From positions 1-5,671 of the forward strand of contig CANJPN010000428.1 of the NCBI GenBank assembly GCA_947475855.1: DNA of 5,671 nt, given 5' to 3'. Within the stretch, counting starts at the first letter, position 1; each line of letters starts with the position of its first letter. A program made the translations under genes and the position numbers. This document shows positions 1-5,409 of this stretch, piece by piece. Source of the stretch: Bradyrhizobiaceae bacterium. GTDB taxonomy: Bacteria > Pseudomonadota > Alphaproteobacteria > Rhizobiales > Hyphomicrobiaceae. The notes under the pieces are model-generated. The model was given only the letters and a program-made list of their open reading frames with translations, did no database searches and was not told the DNA's origin.

Positions 1-148
1 AGGTTACAACTTCGCCAGGCTGCTGGCGTGGCTCAGAGAGCTTTGGCGCGTCCTGCTTGCGACCCTCGCCTTGATGCGTCTCGCCGGCCCCCCACCAGCG
101 ACGCCTGCATTGACTGCAACCTGATCGCCCCAAACTTCACGGCCGACT
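1..148 (+). mobile_element. Right end of an IS5-family insertion sequence (boundary approximate)
   Basis: The transposase tail is followed within about 10 to 25 bases by CTTCACGGCCGACT (135-148). This resembles the inward-facing terminal inverted repeats of some IS5-family elements. The TTA at 148-150 could be a TNA-type target duplication. The left end is outside the window, so neither the inverted repeat nor the duplication can be matched. The boundary at 148 is an estimate. Confidence 0.45.
2..124 (+). pseudogene. C-terminal tail of an IS5-family transposase (cut by window edge)
   Basis: Reading from base 2 gives 40 codons beginning G-Y-N-F-A-R-L-L-A-W-L and ending in TGA at 122-124. A GYNF segment followed by an amphipathic Leu/Trp/Arg-rich helix is the typical extreme C-terminus of IS5-family (DDE, Transposase_DDE_1 type) transposases, as I recall them. 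The DDE catalytic residues would lie upstream of the window, so I cannot tell whether the element is complete or a remnant. Relatives often end shortly after this helix, so the stop is probably natural. The longer plus-strand frame that starts at 28 overlaps this tail in another frame and is not coding here. Confidence 0.7.
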
Positions 149-160
149 TATTCGCGGGGC

Positions 161-184
161 GCGGGTCAGCGAAGCGCAACCCGC
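161..184. repeat. Short extragenic palindrome GCGGGT...ACCCGC
   Basis: GCGGGT (161-166) pairs exactly with ACCCGC (179-184). Inside it, GCG (169-171) can pair with CGC (175-177) around an AAG loop. The core 'AGCGAAGCG' flanked by GGGT and ACCC is reminiscent of a dispersed intergenic palindrome common in Bradyrhizobium-type genomes. That is recollection, and only one copy is visible here. It has no T-tract, so it is not a convincing terminator. Confidence 0.4.
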
Positions 185-235
185 CTGTGGCGTGCACTTG
201 GCGCGCGGGTTGCGCCGATCCTCTATGCTTAATTC

Positions 236-274
236 GCTCCGCCGGGCAGGCATGCCCTGGCGGAGCAGCTTTTT
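236..274 (+). terminator. Intrinsic terminator-like hairpin with T-tract
   Basis: GCTCCGCC (236-243) pairs with GGCGGAGC (259-266). The stem continues as GGGCA (244-248) with TGCCC (253-257) around a GGCA tetraloop, with T258 bulged. That makes a 13-bp GC-rich stem, followed three bases later by TTTTT at 270-274. The T-tract lies only on the plus-strand side, so the terminator acts rightward. It could end transcription leaving the insertion sequence, or it could sit in the leader of the LVIVD gene, whose ATG is 72 bases further on. A TATGCTTAAT stretch at 224-233 looks like a -10 region but has no well-spaced -35. Confidence 0.6.
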
Positions 275-330
275 GTGGCGCTGCCGCGCCTTCGATGTAT
301 GTTTCGCCTCATGTCCGGCAGGGAGCCGGC

Positions 331-340
331 GAGAGGGAGA
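331..340 (+). promoter_or_regulatory. Ribosome binding site fixing the LVIVD start at 346
   Basis: GAGAGGGAGA lies five bases before ATG 346 and is the only strong purine tract in the leader. It selects this ATG over the in-frame upstream ATG at 295 and over longer frames reaching back into the insertion sequence. Confidence 0.55.
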
Positions 341-345
341 CGCTC

Positions 346-1470
346 ATGCCATCAGGGAAGGGCCTGCGACAGGCCGGGTATTACGATTGTGCCGGCGGCG
401 GTCAGGTCGTGGTCGAAAACGGTATCGCCTACATCGCGCATATGAAGTCGCCGCACGGAACGTCGGTCGTGGATGTGCGCGATCCGAAGAACCCGAAGTT
501 GCTCGCCACGCTCGATATGCCGCCGGGAACGCATAGCCACAAGGTGCGCGTCGGCAACGGCCTGATGATCGTCAATCACGAGCTGAACCATGTCGACACC
601 AATCCGATCCCGTCGGGCTGGCAGGGCGGCATCGGGATCTACGATGTGTCGACGCCAGCGAAGCCCAAGCTGATCACCAAGTGGTCGACGAGTGCCGGCG
701 TGGGCGTGCACCGCTACGATTTCGACGGCCGCTACGTCTACATGTCGCCGACGCAGGAAGGCTATGTCGGCAACATCATGATGATCATGGATCTCAAGGA
801 TCCGACGAAGCCGACGGAAGTCGGCCGCTGGTGGATGCCGGGCCAGCACATCGCGGGCGGCGAGAAGCCGACCTGGGACAAGACCGCTCACCGCTGCCAC
901 CATCCCCTGCGCATGGGCAACCGGCTCTACACGAGCTACTGGCTCGGCGGCTTCGCGATCCTGGACATCGAGGACATGTCGAAGCCGAAGTTCGTGTCGG
1001 GGCTCGACTGGTCGCCGCCGTTCGTCTGCCCGACTCATACGGCGTTGCCGATCCCGCATGCGATCAACGGGCGCAAGTATCTGCTGGTCGCGGACGAGGA
1101 CGTGTTCCGCCAGGAGAACGACACCGCCGCGTTCATGTGGATGGTCGACATCACGGACGAGCGCAACCCCGTGCCGGTGTCGAGCTTCCAGGTGGAGGGA
1201 ATCGTGGGCAAGGCGTCGCCGACGATGACCGCGTGCCATCAGCCGTGCGAGAAGGTGACCGGCAACGAGATCCCGTTCGCGTGGTTCGCGCAGGGCATGC
1301 GGATCATCGACATCGGTAACCCGCAGGCGCCGCGTGAGGTCGCTTGGTACATGCCGGACCCGGCGAAGGGTGCTACCCGCGTGTCGAGCAACGACATCAC
1401 CGTGGACGACCGCGGGTTGTTCTACCTGATCGACCGGGTGGCTGGGTTGAGCATCGTGGAGCGGGTGTGA
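346..1470 (+). CDS. LVIVD-repeat beta-propeller protein
   Basis: The product is 374 residues. About six repeats of the form D-(I/V/L)-x-(D/T/N)-x-x-x-P-x-x-(V/L/I) are visible near residues 43, 100, 149, 207, 268 and 322. They alternate with 'NGIAYIA', 'GRYVYMS', 'GNRLYTS' and 'GRKYLLVAD' strands. This is the pattern of LVIVD-repeat (PF08309-like) propellers, which usually bind ligands or act as scaffolds; the true substrate is unknown. The C-terminus (S-N-D-I-T-V-D-D-R-G-L-F-Y-L-I-D-R) is typical of the family. ATG 346 was chosen because purine-rich GAGAGGGAGA (331-340) sits just upstream and family-like sequence begins soon after. An ATG at 295 lacks this. No signal peptide or membrane segment is visible, so it is probably cytoplasmic. 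Histidines and cysteines cluster at 63-82, 182-186, 228-238 and 297-301. The frame is intact, and the gene stands alone, converging on the TIR gene. Confidence 0.85.
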   Translation: MPSGKGLRQAGYYDCAGGGQVVVENGIAYIAHMKSPHGTSVVDVRDPKNPKLLATLDMPPGTHSHKVRVGNGLMIVNHELNHVDTNPIPSGWQGGIGIYDVSTPAKPKLITKWSTSAGVGVHRYDFDGRYVYMSPTQEGYVGNIMMIMDLKDPTKPTEVGRWWMPGQHIAGGEKPTWDKTAHRCHHPLRMGNRLYTSYWLGGFAILDIEDMSKPKFVSGLDWSPPFVCPTHTALPIPHAINGRKYLLVADEDVFRQENDTAAFMWMVDITDERNPVPVSSFQVEGIVGKASPTMTACHQPCEKVTGNEIPFAWFAQGMRIIDIGNPQAPREVAWYMPDPAKGATRVSSNDITVDDRGLFYLIDRVAGLSIVERV

Positions 1471-1482
1471 GGGGTGTTAGTC

Positions 1483-1509
1483 GGGGTCAGACCCGCCGGG
1501 TCTGACCCC
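1483..1509. repeat. Perfect 12-bp inverted repeat between convergent genes
   Basis: GGGGTCAGACCC (1483-1494) and GGGTCTGACCCC (1498-1509) are exact reverse complements around a GCC loop. Each arm is itself almost palindromic. The repeat starts 13 bases after the LVIVD stop and ends 49 bases before the stop of the minus-strand TIR gene. It could act as a bidirectional barrier or transcript stabiliser, but neither side has a T-tract. 'GGGTCAGACCC' palindromes resemble REP-type dispersed elements of proteobacteria. Copy number elsewhere cannot be seen from here. Confidence 0.6.
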
Positions 1510-1558
1510 AGTTGCAGGAGATTGGGGGCAGCGCCAACCTACGTTCGAGCGCGCCCGC

Positions 1559-3706
1559 TCACGCCGCGGCGAGGCGGGCCTTCAGCTCGGCAAGCTCGCC
1601 GTCGCGGCGGTAGTAGCCGGTTTCGGCGATCAGGCGGGCGGCGTCTTCTGTGTGGCGTGCGGCCTCGGCGCGGGCGGTGGTGGGGCTGTCGAACGCGGCG
1701 GGAAGGTCGAGCGCGACGCGGGCGCATTCCAGCGCGAGGTCGGTGAGATCGAGCTTCATCTCGCCGCCGGCGATGTCCTCCACCTCGGCGATGTCCTCCT
1801 GGATCTTGTCGATGAGTCCCGTCTCTCCGGCAGCAGCGCGGCGGCGCCGGTGGGCGGCGCGGGCGATGAGGGCTAGGGGGAGGTATCGCATCATGCCCGA
1901 CTTGCGCAGGCCGGCGACGGCGGCGTCGAGGGAGGCGGAGGCCTCGGCATGCCCAAGCGTGTCCTGGGCGCGACCGATCAGCAGGTGGGCGTAGCCGATG
2001 TTCGCAAGTCCCATGCCTTGACCGAGACCAAGCTGGGCCAAGGCGAGCTGATAGCGACCGCGGACGAGCGCGTCCTCAGCACCGCCGCGCGCGAGGATCA
2101 GGTTGCCGTACAAGTAGCCTTGAAAACCATAGAGCATGGGCTGTTGTGGATTGTTTCCAAGATTTATGGCCTCCGCCTCGGCGAACAGTGCGGCGGCGCG
2201 GTCGAGGTCGCCGGCTGCGGTCAGCGCGGTGGCGAGGGCCGCCCGGCCGAACTCCTTCAAGTTCTCGTCCTTGCTTCGGTCAGCGTGGTCGATAGCGGCC
2301 TCGGCCACCGCCACGGCGTCGGTGACGCGGCCGAGCGTCAGCAGCGTTGTGGCCAAGCTGGTACCGTCGGTGGACGCACCACGCCAATCACCCGCAGCGA
2401 GGGACAGCTCCAATCCTCCACGTCTTGGATCTACCGAATCGTCAAGCCGCCCGGTCGCCGCTAGTGCGAACCCAGCGGCGCTAACCAGCCACGCCCGATT
2501 GCCTAGCGCCAGATCAGGGCGGGGCATCCGCCATGGCGGATCGAAGAAGTTGGCGCAGGTTGCGAGGAAGGGGCCGTATGCACCGAGTACACGTAGCATG
2601 TACTGATTATTCCCTTGCAGAATGCGCCGCTGAAACACTTCATCATACGCCTCCTGCGCCTGCCCCGCCTTCACGCCGTGCTGCACGGCGCTGAACAGCG
2701 GCTGCATCTCTTCGAGGGTGTCCGGCAGGTCCGGCGCGGCCGCCGCATAGTGGCGGTACAGGATCTCGTGGGCGGCCTTGGCGGCTTCGGGCGCCGTCTC
2801 GTCCAGCCGGCCTGAGAAGAACGCGCGCACGATGGGGTGGGCGTCCAATTCGAGCGGGTCGGTTGGGTTTGCGCCTGACAGCAGCTTCAGCTTGCGCAGC
2901 CGCTCCTTCGCGCGGCGGATGCGCTGGGCGCGCTCCTGGGTCGTCAGCTCACGTACCTCGACCTTGGTGGACTTCCAGAACCACCACCCCGTGGTCGTCG
3001 TGCTGGTCTCCACGAACAGCTCGTCCGTCAGGCTGGGAATGCGCTGCTCCAGCAGCGCCGTCACCGCTTTGCCATCGGCCGGCCGGTCGAACAGGCCGAG
3101 CAGGTGCAGGATCGCGCGTTCCGGCCCGCCGAGGCCCACCGCGCCCTCCTTCGCCCCGTCCTTCGCCAGCTTGTCGAACTGCTCCAGATAGCCGCGCATC
3201 ACCTTCGCGGCGCGCTTGGCGGGGATGATGGTCTTGTCGGTCAGCAGCTCGCTTTGCTCTTCCGGCGACAGCGCCAGCTCGGCAAAATTGAACTGATCGC
3301 GATGCCGGATATCGCCGCCGCACACCTCCGACAAGTAGGTGCCGAGCAGCGTCACCGACAGCGCGTGGCCGTCGACTTCGCGCACGGCCGCTTCCAGGTC
3401 GCGCTGCCGCCCGCGCACACCCAGCTCCACCAGCAGTTCCGCGCCGGCCGGCGGCGTCAGCTTGTCGAGCGGGTGGTTGACGACGAGGGCGCCGTGGCCC
3501 GCCAGCTCCGGCACCTCCTGCCGCGTGGTCAGCACGACAAGGCCGTGGTTCGAATTGGCGAGCAATTTGACCAGCTCGGCGAGACCCTTGTCCTTGAAGC
3601 GGCCCTTGTTGACGCCGGGAGGGTCCTGCAGCGGCTCCAGCCCGTCGAGCAGCAATAGCGTGCGCTCGCGCTGCACGAGCTTCGCCAGCGCGCGGGCGCG
3701 CTCCAT
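1559..3706 (-). CDS. C-terminal piece: Walker B, winged-helix and TPR region of the same protein
   Basis: The first ATG after the stop (3706) opens 715 residues. Positions below count from that Met. T-L-L-L-L-D-G-L-E (16-24) is Walker B. G-L-V-V-L-T-T-R-Q (55-63) resembles the sensor/RNBS-B segment. V-D-G-H-A-L-S-V (111-118) corresponds to the GLPL-type motif. A-H-P-I-V-R-A-F-F (289-297), after a basic helix, sits where NLRs carry the winged-helix MHD-like histidine. From about 310 to the end the sequence is helical and Ala/Leu-rich with TPR-type signatures, including F-F-D-P-P-W (387-392), which I recall as conserved in this TIR/NB-ARC/TPR family. AAGGA lies four bases before ATG 3706, so re-initiation is conceivable. 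This piece lacks the P-loop and probably could not work as an ATPase alone. An independent gene is unlikely, because homology continues upstream through the stop. Confidence 0.55.
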   Translation of the reverse strand: MERARALAKLVQRERTLLLLDGLEPLQDPPGVNKGRFKDKGLAELVKLLANSNHGLVVLTTRQEVPELAGHGALVVNHPLDKLTPPAGAELLVELGVRGRQRDLEAAVREVDGHALSVTLLGTYLSEVCGGDIRHRDQFNFAELALSPEEQSELLTDKTIIPAKRAAKVMRGYLEQFDKLAKDGAKEGAVGLGGPERAILHLLGLFDRPADGKAVTALLEQRIPSLTDELFVETSTTTTGWWFWKSTKVEVRELTTQERAQRIRRAKERLRKLKLLSGANPTDPLELDAHPIVRAFFSGRLDETAPEAAKAAHEILYRHYAAAAPDLPDTLEEMQPLFSAVQHGVKAGQAQEAYDEVFQRRILQGNNQYMLRVLGAYGPFLATCANFFDPPWRMPRPDLALGNRAWLVSAAGFALAATGRLDDSVDPRRGGLELSLAAGDWRGASTDGTSLATTLLTLGRVTDAVAVAEAAIDHADRSKDENLKEFGRAALATALTAAGDLDRAAALFAEAEAINLGNNPQQPMLYGFQGYLYGNLILARGGAEDALVRGRYQLALAQLGLGQGMGLANIGYAHLLIGRAQDTLGHAEASASLDAAVAGLRKSGMMRYLPLALIARAAHRRRRAAAGETGLIDKIQEDIAEVEDIAGGEMKLDLTDLALECARVALDLPAAFDSPTTARAEAARHTEDAARLIAETGYYRRDGELAELKARLAAA

Positions 3707-3799
3707 CGGGTCCTTCGGCAGCTCGCCCTGGAAGCCGAGATCGCCGAGCGCCTTCGAGATGAAGCCGTCCGCGTCCGCGCGCTTCTGCTCGCCCGATCC

Positions 3800-3802
3800 C
3801 TA
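3800..3802 (-). other. In-frame amber codon interrupting the TIR-STAND-TPR gene
   Basis: The minus strand reads G-W-S-A-Y-S, TAG, G-S-G-E-Q-K-R-A-D-A-D-G-F. From memory, relatives have W-S-F-Y-S-Q-G-T here, so the ancestral codon was probably CAG. The downstream base is G (TAG GGA), which is not a well-known strong readthrough context. Confidence 0.85.
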
Positions 3803-4504
3803 GGAATAGGCCGACCAGCCGTAGATGCGCCTGGCACCGCCGCCACCGGCCGCCAGCAGCTCGTTGGCAAACGTGCGCAGCAGCGCCGACTTGCCCGCGC
3901 CGCCGAGCGCGTGTAGCACCACCGCGTTGACCTTCTGCGGCGGCTTGCTCTCCCACGCTGCGCGAAGCATCGCCATCTCGTCCTCGCGGCCGACCAGTCG
4001 CGGCGGTGCACCAGGGATGTCGCCGAACTCGACGGGGATGGTGGCGGTGGCTCCGGTCGGCGTTACGACAAAGGCAGGCGCGTCGACGCGGCGGCGAACC
4101 TCCGCGACGATCGCCGCGAGCTGCGTGGCGCGCTGGGTCGGATCGTCCCAACCGTCGAACGGCATGAAGTTCTCGTCGCCGTAGACGCCGGGGATCGCCG
4201 CCGCATCGGTTTTGAGAGCCATCAGCCGGTCGAGCGCGCGGGCGGCGCTCATCTCGTCGGCCACTTCGTCCGGCTTTTGCGCGACCTGCTCCGACCACAG
4301 TGCGACGACGAGCTTCGTCGAGCGAATGCGCTCGGCGAGTTGTGGCCGCCACTTGCCGCTCTGAAGCTTCGCGTCCCACCAGACCGAGAGCCCGGCGGCC
4401 TCCAGCGCCGCGATCAGAATGTCGCGAATGTCCGCGTCCAGCCGCTTGTAGCTGACGAAAACGTCGTATTCCCGGGCGCGAAAATCGTCGGCGGCGTGTG
4501 TCAT
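3800..4504 (-). CDS. N-terminal piece: TIR domain plus P-loop, ending at the amber codon
   Basis: Ordinary translation from ATG 4504 yields 234 residues. The TIR domain spans about residues 12-140. It opens with E-Y-D-V-F-V-S-Y-K-R, followed by the helix D-I-L-I-A-A-L-E-A-A-G-L and the strand S-V-W-W-D, with W-S-E-Q-V-A-Q-K-P-D-E-V-A-D-E further on. The final Glu of that stretch (about residue 84) is my candidate for the NADase catalytic glutamate. L-V-G-R-E at about 170-174 is the usual opening of an NB-ARC/STAND ATPase. L-G-G-A-G-K-S at about 200-206 is Walker A. The product then stops after W-S-A-Y-S, so it has a nucleotide-binding loop but no Walker B, winged helix or sensor. If stable, it would be a TIR fragment without its autoinhibitory and sensing parts. 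It may be harmless, because such TIRs usually need assembly to act. Confidence 0.6.
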   Translation of the reverse strand: MTHAADDFRAREYDVFVSYKRLDADIRDILIAALEAAGLSVWWDAKLQSGKWRPQLAERIRSTKLVVALWSEQVAQKPDEVADEMSAARALDRLMALKTDAAAIPGVYGDENFMPFDGWDDPTQRATQLAAIVAEVRRRVDAPAFVVTPTGATATIPVEFGDIPGAPPRLVGREDEMAMLRAAWESKPPQKVNAVVLHALGGAGKSALLRTFANELLAAGGGGARRIYGWSAYS

Positions 4505-4840
4505 GCCGTCATGGTCCAAATATCGGGGGCCAAACACCGTCGTCTAGCATACTCGACTGCTCGTGGGTAAGTCCGTGGCAAGAACAGTTCGAGAAACGAT
4601 CGGGTGCAGCGCCTTTGCTCGTGAAGGCCCCGGCTCTCGGCTTGCGCCTCGGCCGGGGACGCAAAGTTGGGGCGGGATCGCTGAGTTTTCGACCGACGCT
4701 AGGTTTGCCGGGATCGTCGACCTTCAGCCGGGGATCGTGGAACTTCGCACAGGGCCACACCGTTGATTGGGAAAGAACTCCGGCAATGGTGTGCAGATGT
4801 CGACGAGATTGGCGATCGCCGCGCTTTTATTCATGATGGT
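4505..4840. other. Intergenic stretch with no convincing gene; upstream region of the TIR gene
   Basis: Several frames are open here, but none shows a recognisable motif together with a good start signal. On the minus strand, TATGCT (4551-4546) could be a -10 for the TIR gene, but no -35 is well placed. CCCCGGC (4628-4634) pairs with GCCGGGG (4652-4658), a 7-bp stem without a T-tract. An imperfect direct repeat of about 20 bases occupies 4707-4726 and 4727-4747. A 36-codon minus-strand frame (ATG 4834 to TGA 4724) begins seven bases past the end of the 62-codon ORF, but has no ribosome site or known family. Confidence 0.5.
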
Positions 4841-5029
4841 TTAAGCCGTCTTCTTCGGCGTAGGTGCCGTCGTCCTGCTCGCAACGCCGTTGAAGGATCG
4901 TGCGGCAGAGTTGATGCCGTTCATGATCGCGATCACGATAGCGATATCGTTGCCGATATCGTGGTGGCTTGCGCCGCGGCTTCGTGCTCGCTTCTGGAAC
5001 TCTTCAGCTCCGCTATCGACCGGCGACAA
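4841..5029 (-). CDS. Possible small hypothetical protein, 62 codons (weak)
   Basis: A TTG at 5029 is preceded by GGAGAG four bases upstream, a fair ribosome site, and the frame runs to TAA at 4841. It starts 29 bases past the DUF6285 stop on the same strand, so it could be co-transcribed. The sequence has a polar N-terminus, an Ile/Ala/Asn-rich middle (I-G-N-D-I-A-I-V-I-A-I-M) and a basic P-T-P-K-K-T-A end. G or C at third codon positions is only moderately enriched. I recognise no family. The alternative is that this is simply the 3' untranslated part of the operon. Confidence 0.25.
   Translation of the reverse strand: MSPVDSGAEEFQKRARSRGASHHDIGNDIAIVIAIMNGINSAARSFNGVASRTTAPTPKKTA
4942..4961. 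repeat. Tandem CGATATCG palindromes
   Basis: Two exact copies of the 8-bp palindrome CGATATCG (4942-4949 and 4954-4961) are separated by TTGC, giving a 12-bp centre-to-centre spacing. They lie inside the weak 62-codon ORF, in a GAT-rich stretch. They could be a paired binding site, or just low-complexity codon use (I-G-N-D-I-A-I). Confidence 0.3.
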
Positions 5030-5058
5030 GCTGCTCTCCGATCTTTCGTAAGCCGCTT

Positions 5059-5409
5059 CTAACCGAGCCCTGCCAGGAACTTCGGGTTGGTGATCGCGAG
5101 TTCGGATTCGAGGATGTCGAGGAGGAGCTGGCCGACGCCTGGCCTCGTCGATTCACCGACGATGCCGGAGCGTATGTCAGCCGCGAGTTTCTTGGGCGTG
5201 CCGTCGCCATCGTCGTAGTATTCGTCGAGCAGTTTCCACATGGGCTGATCGACATCCGATGCGATTTCGCGGCGCGATATCTCCAGCGCGTTGACCAGCA
5301 TCGCGGCGGCATAGCGTTTGTCGGCGGGGAGAGCAGGTACAAGCTCGTCGCGCAAGGTGGCAATGGCCAATTCGAGCAGGCTGTCGGGAGCGATACGTCT
5401 CATTGCCAT
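5059..5409 (-). CDS. DUF6285 domain-containing protein
   Basis: The product is 116 residues, and its full length matches what I recall of DUF6285 proteins. The N-terminal helix includes L-R-D-E-L-V-P-A-L-P-A-D-K-R-Y (19-33), then A-M-L-V-N-A-L-E-I-S-R-R-E-I. The C-terminus is E-L-A-I-T-N-P-K-F-L, the family's usual ending. The biochemical role is not established. It is typically encoded beside an APH-like phosphotransferase and acyl-CoA dehydrogenases, so a role in acyl-CoA metabolism is inferred from context only. GGGAGG six bases upstream favours ATG 5409. This start overlaps the APH gene's end by 10 bases (ATGGCAATGA). The second ATG, at 5403, would give the classic 4-base ATGA overlap. 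Either way, translation is probably coupled. The gene ends with TAG, showing that amber terminates normally in this genome. Confidence 0.75.
   Translation of the reverse strand: MAMRRIAPDSLLELAIATLRDELVPALPADKRYAAAMLVNALEISRREIASDVDQPMWKLLDEYYDDGDGTPKKLAADIRSGIVGESTRPGVGQLLLDILESELAITNPKFLAGLG

Larger units (their letters stand above)
1559..4504 (-). pseudogene. TIR / STAND NTPase / TPR protein (bacterial NLR-like), interrupted by one amber codon
   Basis: One open frame of 981 sense codons plus one internal stop runs from ATG 4504 to TGA 1559. Order: an N-terminal TIR domain; an L-V-G-R-E motif and Walker A P-loop; the amber codon (3800-3802); Walker B, a T-T-R sensor-like motif and a winged-helix-like segment; then a long helical TPR region. 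Proteins of this plan are signal-transducing ATPases: the C-terminal repeats sense a trigger, the NTPase oligomerises, and clustered TIR domains commonly consume NAD+. Many act in anti-phage abortive defence; that role here is inferred from architecture only. The stop, plus the 31 codons to the next ATG, stays in the same frame and reads as normal family sequence, so no frameshift is involved. A single CAG-to-TAG change (plus-strand G to A at 3802) explains it. TAG is a genuine terminator in the DUF6285 gene nearby, which argues against wholesale reassignment. ATG 4504 is preferred over an in-frame GTG at 4537; neither has a good ribosome site. Confidence 0.8.

Noticed and set aside
28..345. 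N-terminal extension of the LVIVD protein back to base 28
   Set aside because: It overlaps the transposase tail in another frame and crosses the terminator hairpin. Its sequence is Cys/Arg/Pro-rich, unlike a propeller, and the only strong ribosome site is at 331-340.
352..1239. 295-codon minus-strand frame opposite the LVIVD gene
   Set aside because: His/Arg/Val-rich composition with no domain, lying fully antisense to a motif-rich propeller gene.
1949..3658. Several plus-strand frames of 110-180 codons
   Set aside because: They are antisense to the STAND/TPR coding sequence, have no recognisable motifs, and have composition expected of the complement of GC-rich coding DNA.
3707..3802. Frameshift as the cause of the split TIR gene
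   Set aside because: The upstream and downstream pieces are in the same frame and the sequence between them is family-like, so a nonsense substitution is sufficient.
2949..4379. Long 476-codon minus-strand frame across the amber site
   Set aside because: It is a different frame from the TIR-STAND frame, extremely Arg/Ala/Gly-rich and without any motif. It is a GC-driven shadow, and it does not bridge the stop in a meaningful way.
4505..4537. GTG at 4537 as the TIR gene start
   Set aside because: It adds 11 residues with no family resemblance and has no ribosome site. ATG 4504 is nearer the usual start of TIR proteins. It cannot be fully excluded.
4509..4760. 83-codon minus-strand frame overlapping the TIR start region
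   Set aside because: Pro/Arg/Lys-rich with no motif and no clear ribosome site. It covers the likely promoter region.
4811..4820. GGCGATCGCC palindrome
   Set aside because: It resembles the cyanobacterial HIP1 octamer but is a single copy in non-cyanobacterial-looking DNA, so chance is likely.
4724..4834. 36-codon minus-strand frame M-N-K-S-A-A-I-A-N-L
   Set aside because: No ribosome site and no family recognised. It is too short to support alone.
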